A stretch of DNA of 43,920 nt from Acidobacteriota bacterium (GTDB taxonomy: Bacteria > Acidobacteriota > Holophagae > Acanthopleuribacterales > Acanthopleuribacteraceae). Below the pieces are notes generated by a model. That model saw only the letters and a list, made by a program, of their open reading frames with translations. It was not told the origin of the DNA and did not search any database. Position 1 is the first letter of the stretch. The number at the start of each line of letters is the position of its first letter. Positions 7,793-15,483 of this stretch are shown piece by piece. The stretch lies in NCBI GenBank assembly GCA_002747255.1, contig PDUC01000053.1, positions 1-43,920 on the forward strand, in the 5' to 3' direction. The position numbers and the translations under genes were made by a program.

Positions 7793-9100
7793 ATGGCATT
7801 AGAAGGAACCCTCCGGGACTTTTCTCTCGCGGATATTTTTCAACTCATTGGTATTCAGCGCAAAACAGGTATTCTGACGCTGAGGAGCGGAGATGAAACG
7901 GCGACCATATCCTTTATCAACGGCTTGGTTGTGGCCGCTGACACCGATAACCGCAAACTGGAAAACCGCCTTGGCCACGTCCTGGTCAAAACGCACCGCA
8001 TTTCCCAGAAGGAACTGGAACAGGCTCTGGAAATACAGAAACAGACACTGCAGCGTTTGGGAATGGTTCTTATCAACAAGGGGTTTATCAAGCAGGAAGA
8101 CCTCAAGGAATCATTGAAAGTTCAGACTCAGGAAATTGTCTACCGGTTGTTCAGATGGGTGGATGGAGACTACCATTTTCACCAGGAAACCTATATTGAC
8201 TACGATCAGGAGAACTTCACACCTATCAGTGCGGAATCCGTGTTAATGGAAGGTATTCGCATGTTGGATGAATGGCCTTTGATTGAAAGGGTCATTCCCG
8301 ATTACGACATTATGATCGCTAAAACTGTCAAGGGGCGCAGCGTTCAACTTAAAATTGAACAGAACTTTGAAGCTTTAAAAGATATCAGCTTTAACTCACT
8401 GCTCGATGATGTGGTTTCATCCGCCAACACGACACCGGATGGCGATTCAGTTTCCGATTTAACACATGAGCAGGAGATCATCTTGCAGTTAATTGATCAT
8501 CCCATGCCCGTTCAGGAAATTATCGACCAGAGTCGGTTGATTGAGTTTGAGACAGTAAGAGCACTGTTTGATTTAATTGAGCAAGGATATGCTGAAAAAC
8601 TGGAACAATCAGCTGAAGAGACTCAGACCGTTGAAGAATCAGAAAGGTTGTTTATTCCCGTGTGGATTCCCTTTATCCTTGTTTCGTTTTTGGCATTCAT
8701 CAGTTTTTTCATGCAATGGAATCCGCTGAATCCGTTTTTCGATTTTACAGGAGCCGTTTACCATGAAGCTCCCTTTGCCGACTACAAGACAGCGAAGAAG
8801 ATGAAACAGGTTATCGACAAGCTCGATCTCTACTTTCTGGAACAAATGAACTTGCCCATCAAGCTCGATTACCTTGTGAACAGTGGCTATCTGAACGCAG
8901 ACATGCTGGTAAACAAGGATGGACGAGCTCTCTTTGATTACAAGACAAAAAACAACAAGACCGGGTACCGGTTAAAAGCAAAGTGGTTCGAATCAGGGCG
9001 GGATCCACTGGTCTATGAGAAGAATTTCGTCAAAGAAGTGATTGTTCCTGAAGAGAGTGCACCGGTTGAAGAGGAGGAAGATTCACCGATTGGATCCTGA
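7793..9100 (+). CDS. DUF4388 (PATAN-type) protein with membrane helix and pseudopilin-like tail, 435 aa
   Basis: Residues 1-50 are a classic DUF4388 start (LEGTLRDFSLADIFQLIG, KTGILTL, FINGLVVAA). Residues 57-130 carry MshEN/GspE-N-like helical motifs (RLGHVLVKTHRISQKELEQAL, then a second RLGMVLINKGFIKQEDL), and 225-270 look like the winged-helix segment often at the end of DUF4388 proteins. One membrane helix (286-307) is followed by an extracytoplasmic segment in which LDYLVNSGYL...DGRALFDYK...GYRL resembles the C-terminal half of GspG-type pseudopilins. A cytoplasmic signalling or regulatory platform tied to the envelope is likely; DUF4388 is common in gliding, chemotaxis-like and two-component proteins. 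The fusion to a pseudopilin-like tail is unusual. Confidence 0.85.
   Translation: MALEGTLRDFSLADIFQLIGIQRKTGILTLRSGDETATISFINGLVVAADTDNRKLENRLGHVLVKTHRISQKELEQALEIQKQTLQRLGMVLINKGFIKQEDLKESLKVQTQEIVYRLFRWVDGDYHFHQETYIDYDQENFTPISAESVLMEGIRMLDEWPLIERVIPDYDIMIAKTVKGRSVQLKIEQNFEALKDISFNSLLDDVVSSANTTPDGDSVSDLTHEQEIILQLIDHPMPVQEIIDQSRLIEFETVRALFDLIEQGYAEKLEQSAEETQTVEESERLFIPVWIPFILVSFLAFISFFMQWNPLNPFFDFTGAVYHEAPFADYKTAKKMKQVIDKLDLYFLEQMNLPIKLDYLVNSGYLNADMLVNKDGRALFDYKTKNNKTGYRLKAKWFESGRDPLVYEKNFVKEVIVPEESAPVEEEEDSPIGS
9071..9080 (+). promoter_or_regulatory. ribosome binding site indicating a TTG start at 9090
   Basis: GAGGAGGAAG ends 9 nt before TTG (9090-9092). The ATG-like alternatives upstream lie deep inside the preceding gene without such a site. 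Confidence 0.6.
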
Positions 9101-9827
9101 AAAAGAAGGTATACCCGTTGAGATTCAAAATGAGATCCTTGAAAGTGATCGTCCTTTATGGGAGGAATGGAAGGCTAACCCCCATTTTTCCCACAAATGG
9201 GTTGTCTTGTTTTTAAAAAGACAGAAAGCCATTCCACTGGAGATCCTTGATGAAATAGCCAGAGACAGGGCTTTTATCAAGCACTACGCGGTTGTTCTCG
9301 CCCTTTCGAAGCATAGGAGCTGTCCACCAACCCATCTCATGCGTTTTGCTGAAGTCTTGCGCTGGGGAGACCTGCTTGCCTGTATGAGGCTTCCGCATAT
9401 TCCGGTTTCCGTTAAAACGACTATGCGGAACGTGGTTATGCAGCGCTATCCGTTCTTTACACTGGGCGAAAAAATCGCTGTTTGTCGAAAAGCACCTCAA
9501 CAGTTAATTGCAAAACTGCGTCTTCAGATTGAAGAACAACCCATGAAAGCGCTCCTGGATAACCCGAACTTCACCCACAATGACGCGCTTTTTATCTGCA
9601 CTTATCCGGCGATCAGTCAACAGATCCTCTCAGTTCTGGCAATGTCCGTCAGGTGGACGCGTTTCAAAGACATTCGCTCAGCCCTGATGTGCAACCCCAA
9701 ACTGCCGCGTTCACACTATCGCGGTTTGTTACAGAAGATGGATCGCAACGAGATGAAAGCCCTGCTGCGCGATCCACGGGTTCCAAGGTACGCCAAAATA
9801 CTGGCCGAAAAACTCAGTTCCACATAA
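9090..9827 (+). CDS. small helical-repeat protein of unknown function, 245 aa
   Basis: Starts at TTG 9090, overlapping the stop of the DUF4388 gene by 11 bp; the GAGGAGGAAG at 9071-9080 supports this start. The sequence is soluble with no signal or membrane segment. It contains repeated N-P-x-x-P/T-type helical units (LDNPNFTHNDALFI, MCNPKLPRSHYRGLL, LRDPRVPRYAKILAEKL) that resemble HEAT-like or leucine-rich-repeat-variant proteins often found next to DUF4388 genes. Third gene of the operon with the TPR and DUF4388 proteins, so probably a cytoplasmic partner of that membrane assembly. The function is unknown and the repeat assignment is by eye only. Confidence 0.75.
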   Translation: MDPEKEGIPVEIQNEILESDRPLWEEWKANPHFSHKWVVLFLKRQKAIPLEILDEIARDRAFIKHYAVVLALSKHRSCPPTHLMRFAEVLRWGDLLACMRLPHIPVSVKTTMRNVVMQRYPFFTLGEKIAVCRKAPQQLIAKLRLQIEEQPMKALLDNPNFTHNDALFICTYPAISQQILSVLAMSVRWTRFKDIRSALMCNPKLPRSHYRGLLQKMDRNEMKALLRDPRVPRYAKILAEKLSST

Positions 9828-9896
9828 CCGAACGGCTGGTTTCAAATTCAATCGTGAGCTGTTGAAAAAGCGCAATCACATCTTTTGTTACGCACG

Positions 9897-11726
9897 TTAC
9901 AAGCTGCTTTCCGGGTTCAATTTTAGCGGTAAACCGGCTGCTTCTATGATTCTCAGTGCGTTGGTTGAGTTTAATTGTCCCTCTTTGAGCTTGTAGTCAA
10001 AGCTCATTTTCCCGCTGTGGATGAGCTCGGCGAAGTGAAAATTCTGAATATGAAACTGTTTCTGCCTACCCAGGGCCAAGAGTTCCAAATCGTGAGTGGA
10101 AATCATGCCGCTGCATTTTTGTTCCTGGAGATAAGCCACCAGAGCCTGACTGGCCAGGAAGCGCTCTCTGGAGTTGGTTCCCTTTAAGATTTCATCCAGA
10201 ACATAGAACGTGGGTAGGTCGGTCTTCACGACAAAATCGAGGATGCGCTTCAATCGTTTGACTTCAGCATAGAAATACGAGGTACCGCGAGCAAGTGAGT
10301 CCTGAACTCTCATGCTGGTCCAGACCGGAGAAGTGGATAATGATAAACTTGTCGCGCAGCACGGTGCTCCGGCTTTGGCGAGCACCCAATTGAGAGCCAC
10401 GGTTCTGAGAAAGGTACTTTTCCCAGACATGTTGGAACCGGTCAACAAGATGGTTTTACCATTGCCCTGGAGTTGAAAGTCGTTACAAACCCTGTCTTGA
10501 TCGGGAATGCAGGGATGCCCCAGTTGGGTCGCGGCGAAATGAAGGGTATGAGCTTCCTTCAATTTCGGGAAAATATACTCAGGAAAGAGAAAAGAGAAAT
10601 GAGCCAGTGCGGAAAGTGCTTCCAGAGAGAAGAGTGTGGGAACCCAGTTTTCCATGTAGCCACATGACTTTGATTTCCACTTCATGGTGCGGAAGCTGTA
10701 GATTAAGTCCCACTGAAAAAGCAGGTTTAACGTGAGGTAGGCCAGGCCGTTACTGCGGGTCAGCAGTGCCCGGTAAGTCGCCTCACAGTTCTGTACGGTT
10801 TGTTCCAGGTCTTTGACCTCCATGCCAATAGCGTCTTTTAAGGTTTTTAGTTGGGCTGCTTTCCAGTTTTGTTTCGAAAAGCGCAACAAATTGCTGCCGC
10901 TTGAGCGGATAATGGGAGCCGCGTTCAAAAACGACAGAATGAAGCCCTTGAGGTAAACGGCATTAAAAATGAAAAAAACAAGTTGAATGGCAAAAAAGGA
11001 ACCCCAGGGTAACGGGATACCGAACAGGAAGCGCAAGACCATGCTGCCTGTGGAGAGGATGGTGGTTACGATGCCCAATAGGAAGAGCGCTGTCAGCCCT
11101 TTTGGCACGCGTTGATTCAACCATGGTTTCAGGCTTTCAATGGATAGATCGCTTTGGGAGTTAATTCGATTGAAGGCCAAAAAGTGCCTTCTCAATTTGG
11201 CGTATCGGCTCAATTCCGCTACCGCTTGCTGGCGTTCAACAATGCTGTCTTCGTTCTCGTTGGAGAACCAGGAGACCAGAATGCGCTGGGCCTCGCGGTG
11301 AAAAGTGCCGCCAAAGAGTTTGAAAACACTGTTTTCCGCAGTGAAATCCAGGTCATGAGCAAAGGGGTGCTGCGGGGGAAAGAGCGAAGGCGGAAGGCTT
11401 TCGGGAATGTTTTGAAACTGTCTTCTTAGTCGTGCCAAGTCCTCTTGGATTTGTTTGATAAGTTCTTCTCTCAATCTCAGTTGCTGAAAAAGCGTATCGT
11501 GCTTTTTCATTAATAAAACAAAGAGGGTCAATTTAACCAGCGCGATCATTCTGGCGGGAACCATCCAGCTCCCGTCAAAACTGAGCGATAAAACAGCGAC
11601 GAGAATGAGGAAGACAACGAGGCGAAGCAAAGAGAGCCGGTTAATGGCTTTCTTTGCTTCCTGTTTCTGATCGGTTAGTTTTAGAAGAAAGCGATCAAGA
11701 ATGAATTCTTTTTTCAAATCGAACAC
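9897..11726 (-). CDS. membrane-anchored MutS-family ATPase, 609 aa
   Basis: The C-terminal ~200 residues are a MutS domain V ATPase: Walker A TGSNMSGKST (about 425-436), the SMRVQDSLARGTSYFYAE block, Walker B FYVLDEILKGTNSRER (about 504-518) and STHDLEL. The N-terminal half lacks the mismatch-recognition domain of true MutS and instead has two pairs of hydrophobic helices (about 30-70 and 205-260). This matches the MutS-related membrane subfamily seen in many bacteria, whose role is not established. The start appears to be GTG at 11726, 32 bp inside the upstream saccharopine dehydrogenase gene; no strong ribosome binding site is seen, so coupling is likely. It is not expected to do classical mismatch repair. 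Confidence 0.88.
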   Translation of the reverse strand: MFDLKKEFILDRFLLKLTDQKQEAKKAINRLSLLRLVVFLILVAVLSLSFDGSWMVPARMIALVKLTLFVLLMKKHDTLFQQLRLREELIKQIQEDLARLRRQFQNIPESLPPSLFPPQHPFAHDLDFTAENSVFKLFGGTFHREAQRILVSWFSNENEDSIVERQQAVAELSRYAKLRRHFLAFNRINSQSDLSIESLKPWLNQRVPKGLTALFLLGIVTTILSTGSMVLRFLFGIPLPWGSFFAIQLVFFIFNAVYLKGFILSFLNAAPIIRSSGSNLLRFSKQNWKAAQLKTLKDAIGMEVKDLEQTVQNCEATYRALLTRSNGLAYLTLNLLFQWDLIYSFRTMKWKSKSCGYMENWVPTLFSLEALSALAHFSFLFPEYIFPKLKEAHTLHFAATQLGHPCIPDQDRVCNDFQLQGNGKTILLTGSNMSGKSTFLRTVALNWVLAKAGAPCCATSLSLSTSPVWTSMRVQDSLARGTSYFYAEVKRLKRILDFVVKTDLPTFYVLDEILKGTNSRERFLASQALVAYLQEQKCSGMISTHDLELLALGRQKQFHIQNFHFAELIHSGKMSFDYKLKEGQLNSTNALRIIEAAGLPLKLNPESSL

Positions 11727-13020
11727 CTTTGGCTTTCAGGCCTTCCAGGATGGGTCGATAGATTTCCTTTTTTAGTGAAATGTGGACACCTTTGAGGTCT
11801 ATTTTACCGTTCAGCATTAAGGTGGCACCGATGGCACATGGCAAACCTACCAGCAGTGACATGGCACTTGTTCCATTGGGAATGCCTTCCTGAGAAAGCA
11901 GTAAGGTCCAGTATTTGGTTGCTCCGTCTTTTTCCACTTCAAACTGGTTGTAGAGGATAACCTTATCGGCTTCACCTTTACCGTACATCCAATTCTTTTG
12001 TGCTTTTTCAAGGAAAAAGTCAAATGCGGAATAACTTCCGTGGAGCCGTTCGTCTTCTTTGAAGAAATCCAGACTGTTAAATACCTCCAGGAAGTAGGAT
12101 GCCTGCAATTTTTTCGAGGCATACAGGTAGTCCATGAAACCCTGAGATTCATCCCAGGGTGAGAGTTTTCTAAACAGTTCGATGGGAGTCAGGCCGTTGC
12201 ATTCGATCTTTTTTTCTTGGTCGAGCCAGCCGTTTTCTTGCACGAAAGACCAGAAGCGAGCCCAACCTGGGTAGCGCAGTGTCCCTCTTTGAACGGAACG
12301 GCAATCGTGAAGGCCGTATTTTTTGGCGTAAAGAGCCCCGTTGCCGTTGGGCGTGGTTTCATAGATGCCTTCGCCGTGAATGAGGATGGGCTGACTCTTG
12401 GAGAGCATATCACGTCCGGGAACCTGGAATTCCTGGTTATTGATAATGTAAGCGGAGTCCCTTTCCAGTGCCCCTAAAACGCCCCTGGGGTTCCATGAGA
12501 ACTTGTATCGAATGGGATTGGTAGCTGACTTACGGGCGGGGAAACCACCACAGTGAGACTGGAATCCGACGATTTTACCCCCATCTGCCAGAACTTCATC
12601 TTTGAGAGTCATAACCGTCATGTGATCGATACCAGGATCGAGTCCCGTTTCGTTCAAAAAGAGCAGGCCTGCTTTTGCTGCTTCATCGGACATGCTCTGC
12701 ATTTCGGGGCTCATGTAAGAGGTGGTGATCAAGTTCTTCTTATTGGCCAGGCAGCGTTTGGCGATGGATGGGTGAAAGGGAGGAGGAAGGAGACTGGTAA
12801 CCAAGTCGCTATCCTGAATTAATTGGTCCAATGTTTCCTGATCGCGAAGATCGGCGCTCAGTGCCTTGCCGAGTGTGTTGGCGTTGGGATGATCGTCCAA
12901 CATGGACTGTGCCCGTTCTAAGTCGACATCGACACAAGTGGTCTTGAAACCCTGGTTGAGCATTTCTTCTACAAAAGGTTTGGCTACCATTCCTGCGCCT
13001 AGAACCAATACTCTTTTCAT
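11695..13020 (-). CDS. saccharopine dehydrogenase (LYS9-like), 441 aa
   Basis: N-terminal Rossmann motif VLVLGAGMVAKPF, then the characteristic saccharopine reductase blocks NETGLDPGIDHM, FQSHCGGFPA and NPIRYKFSWNPRGVL. Members interconvert saccharopine with alpha-aminoadipate semialdehyde plus glutamate in lysine metabolism; the direction cannot be told from sequence. Two consecutive ATG codons exist (13023 and 13020). AGGAGGAT sits only 2 nt before the first, so the second, at 13020, gives the better spacing and is used here. It lies upstream of and overlaps the MutS-like gene by 32 bp, so the two are probably co-transcribed although no metabolic link is obvious. Full length for the family. 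Confidence 0.9.
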   Translation of the reverse strand: MKRVLVLGAGMVAKPFVEEMLNQGFKTTCVDVDLERAQSMLDDHPNANTLGKALSADLRDQETLDQLIQDSDLVTSLLPPPFHPSIAKRCLANKKNLITTSYMSPEMQSMSDEAAKAGLLFLNETGLDPGIDHMTVMTLKDEVLADGGKIVGFQSHCGGFPARKSATNPIRYKFSWNPRGVLGALERDSAYIINNQEFQVPGRDMLSKSQPILIHGEGIYETTPNGNGALYAKKYGLHDCRSVQRGTLRYPGWARFWSFVQENGWLDQEKKIECNGLTPIELFRKLSPWDESQGFMDYLYASKKLQASYFLEVFNSLDFFKEDERLHGSYSAFDFFLEKAQKNWMYGKGEADKVILYNQFEVEKDGATKYWTLLLSQEGIPNGTSAMSLLVGLPCAIGATLMLNGKIDLKGVHISLKKEIYRPILEGLKAKGVRFEKRIHS

Positions 13021-13023
13021 CAT

Positions 13024-13441
13024 ATCCTCCTACAGATTGCCTATCTGGGAATTTGTTTTATTTTGGAGTGAAATAAAGTTCCAGTCCACAGCCCTTTACT
13101 TGATGGGGTTCCTGACCGTTACCCAAGCGGGCTGAATGCGCTATTAAAGCATTTAAGCTCATACAAAAACAAGCTGTTGGCAACCAGAACTCCTTTTTTT
13201 TCAAAAGATTTTCCAAAATATAAGTCATAATGAACGCCACCTTGGGAATTGAAGAGCGTTGCTTTTTCATTTCCTGCTTAAACAAAACGTATCGGAACTT
13301 CGTCCGGCATCCCGGAGCCTGAGGAAGGCCTCTTGTGATCCCTGAAAGGGGATGACACTCACATTTTCTAATGAAAAAAAGGCCCACCTCCTGCTTGCTC
13401 GTGAGTTAGGATATCTCCCTATCACATTCAGGAGGCAGACC
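13024..13441. other. intergenic region: leader of the saccharopine gene and left flank of an IS110 remnant
   Basis: The left part should hold the promoter of the minus-strand saccharopine gene; I cannot place one with confidence. The right part (about 13290-13441) precedes the IS110-type start and contains short hairpins (ATCCC-TGAAA-GGGAT near 13340; GAGGAAGGCCTC near 13320). In IS110 elements the non-coding left end encodes the bridge RNA, so a decayed remnant of it could lie here. This is inference. Confidence 0.35.
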
Positions 13442-13707
13442 ATGATTCAATTTGACGCTTTTTTCGGACTTGACGTCCAACATAATTCTATCACCATTGC
13501 GAGAATAACACCAGCTTATTCCTGCCCGGAAATCTTGATAACTCTTCCCAATAAGAAGGACCCATCGAATCCTTTTTAAAGAAACAACTCAAACAATTCA
13601 ACCTCATTCAATCATGCTGTGAAGCTGGTGGATGTGGTTATGCTATCGATCGACAACTCAAGCGCATGGGAATCCACAAAGTGGCGTTCATCCTGCATTC
13701 CCGGGAC
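13442..13707 (+). pseudogene. IS110-family transposase, 5' remnant with frameshift
   Basis: ATG at 13442 follows AGGAGGCAGACC. The reading begins FFGLDVQHNSITIARI, matching the DEDD (RuvC-like) N-terminus of IS110 transposases, and continues after a frameshift near 13562 as ESFLKKQLKQFNLIQSCCEA with GGCGYAIDRQLKRMGIHK, the C-(Y/C)-EAG-x-x-GY-x-x-x-R-Q-L motif of the family. Only about 90 codons remain; the rest of the RuvC domain and the C-terminal serine domain are missing, replaced by an unrelated transposase tail. Non-functional. Confidence 0.7.
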
Positions 13708-13795
13708 ACACCATTCAACTGGGAGAAATAACCAAGAAGCAAATAGACCTTTACAGAAGAATGGGAGTAGAGCCACCCACCTCGTTACAATAGAC
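13708..13795 (+). pseudogene. C-terminal tail of an IS1634/IS4-type transposase
   Basis: In a different frame from the IS110 piece, the sequence reads TIQLGEITKKQIDLYRRMGV. It is close in DNA and protein to 18913-18985 (IQPGEITGKQIDLYKRMGV), where the tail is longer. G-E-I-T-x-K-Q-x-x-x-Y/F-x-x-M-G-V tails are typical of the end of IS1634-like DDE transposases. A short orphan fragment. Confidence 0.55.
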
Positions 13796-13879
13796 CCGGG
13801 AGTGCAGGTTATAACTATAGTTCCTCCGTTTTCCTCTTCAGAAATCATACTCCCCTTTTCATTAAAAAATATTGGATTA

Positions 13880-14965
13880 TTATTTTTCATCTACAGACCT
13901 TTTTTCAACTATTTCTATAATAGCTGGTTTGGATCTAAGCTTGCGGGCTAGCGACAAATAGGATTCACCTAAATAATTGTAATCCAAGAAAAATGACTTG
14001 GAACAAAAAACTGTTTCGACTATTTTCGGATCGCCCTTCTTTAAAGCATATACTCCAGGTGATCTGCCAAATGTATCCGTTATGTTAACGTCAAAATCCA
14101 TTCTTATCAATTCCTTAACCAATAGATTGTTTCCCGATTCAATTGCAAGGATTACAGGTGTTTTCCCTTCGATGGTTCTTAAATGTTTAAATTCAGGTTT
14201 ATATAATAACTGCATATGTTCTTTATCCCCGCTCAAAACAGAACGGATGAACTCCGCTTGTTCTTGATTTTTTTTAGAGATCCTTGCTCCATATTGGGTT
14301 AAAACATCATAGACCTCATCATATTTCTGGGAATACGATACGTAAATTGGTGTAAAGCAACCAAAACTGTTTACACATTTTGTGTTAATATTTGCGCCTG
14401 ATCGGATTAAAGCGCTGACAATAGTTGGGTTCCCGCTTGAAATTGAAAGAAATATTACAGGCAATGATCCTAAATACAGTTCCGAACAGTGTTGAAGGTT
14501 TGGATCAGCTCCATGTGCTAACAACAACTCTACCATTGTAAGGTCATTCGCAAGGATTGCGACTTCGAAAGGAGAAATACCAAACCTGGTTCCATTTGTT
14601 GAGATGTTGCATGGTATTTTTTTATGATCAGGGTCAGCACCCCTCTCTAAAAGTAATTTGGCAAACTCAACATGTCTTAGTTCTACTGCTTCCATTAATG
14701 GTGTAAAACCAAAAGAATCCTCCACGCTGATGTTTATCACAAAATTATTTAGCAAATACTTTACTGCTCTTGAGAAGTTCTGTTTCATGCAAAATCGAAA
14801 TACACAATCTAACTCATCCTGTTGATGTGATAATTCTTTCTTTTTATTTTCAAGACTGAATAAGATTTGATTTTCACTTTTATCAACCCAATTTTTGTTT
14901 TCACATGGATGAACTAACAAGGGGAAAAAAAGAATCGCCAAGATTGTTAAAACTTTTGTGTTCAT
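13880..14965 (-). CDS. secreted ankyrin-repeat protein, 361 aa
   Basis: Start chosen at ATG 14965, preceded by GGAAAGGGCG, because it gives a clean signal peptide (MNTKVLTILAILFFPLLVHP then C); the longer reading from 14995 would mask it. The mature part contains about six ankyrin repeats (GFTPLMEAVELRHVEFAKLL, LERGADPD, ISPFEVAILANDLTMVELLL, LAHGADPN, FLSISSGNPTIVSALIRSGA, GKTPVILAIESGNNLLVKEL). The cysteine after the signal could be lipidated, though the preceding residues are a poor lipobox. The gene is AT-rich relative to the core genes and lies beside transposase debris. Ankyrin proteins next to MORN/YwqK-type genes are often immunity or protein-binding partners; no specific partner is shown here. 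Confidence 0.85.
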   Translation of the reverse strand: MNTKVLTILAILFFPLLVHPCENKNWVDKSENQILFSLENKKKELSHQQDELDCVFRFCMKQNFSRAVKYLLNNFVINISVEDSFGFTPLMEAVELRHVEFAKLLLERGADPDHKKIPCNISTNGTRFGISPFEVAILANDLTMVELLLAHGADPNLQHCSELYLGSLPVIFLSISSGNPTIVSALIRSGANINTKCVNSFGCFTPIYVSYSQKYDEVYDVLTQYGARISKKNQEQAEFIRSVLSGDKEHMQLLYKPEFKHLRTIEGKTPVILAIESGNNLLVKELIRMDFDVNITDTFGRSPGVYALKKGDPKIVETVFCSKSFFLDYNYLGESYLSLARKLRSKPAIIEIVEKRSVDEK

Positions 14966-15483
14966 TGGTACGCCCTTTCCAATTTGAATTCGCATGGTTT
15001 TTCCTTCAAACAGTTTTTTGCGCGGCTGTCATAATCAAGCATACACCACTTTTTGGCCAATGAAATTCCCCATCCTTTTTTTACCTAAGAAATCTCTTAA
15101 AGATCAAGAGAATTCTTTCCTTCTTGAGGGCTTATGGGGCTTGACGTCGGCTGGATGAGCAAGCCAGTGGGTCCATTGTTCTCTCAATAAGCGATCATTT
15201 ATCCGCACTATTTGGCTGTGCTCATTGCCGATAACTGAGCCGTGTGATTATCCGGTTCTTATAGGAAAGGGTGGTTAGTGTGATTCTCGAGGCAGGACGT
15301 TTTGTCCATTTATTATCAATGTCGGACAGAATGTCGATTTTTTTAAAATAGCGATGAGATGTCTGGTGTTTTTCTACCAAGTTTTCTTTGTGTCCTGGAA
15401 TAAACTGTCTTGATGTCATACACTTGATTTTCATTTTTATTAACTTACCTTTTTTCATTTTTAAAAAATGTCTGCGGTACTTT
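14966..15483. other. non-coding gap, 518 bp
   Basis: Contains only short ORFs without ribosome binding sites (for example 15222-15458 on the minus strand). It should include the promoter of the ankyrin gene and the terminator region of the following minus-strand gene, but I cannot place either. No repeat or RNA gene recognised. Confidence 0.4.

Noticed and set aside
9897-11726. Mismatch repair protein MutS
   Set aside because: Lacks the mismatch-recognition and connector domains and has membrane helices; only the ATPase domain is shared.
13058-13387. 109-codon minus-strand ORF
   Set aside because: Crosses the saccharopine gene leader and the IS110 left flank; no start signal, and the content is explained by non-coding sequence.
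15222-15458. 78-codon minus-strand ORF
   Set aside because: No ribosome binding site, no family pattern, in an otherwise non-coding gap.
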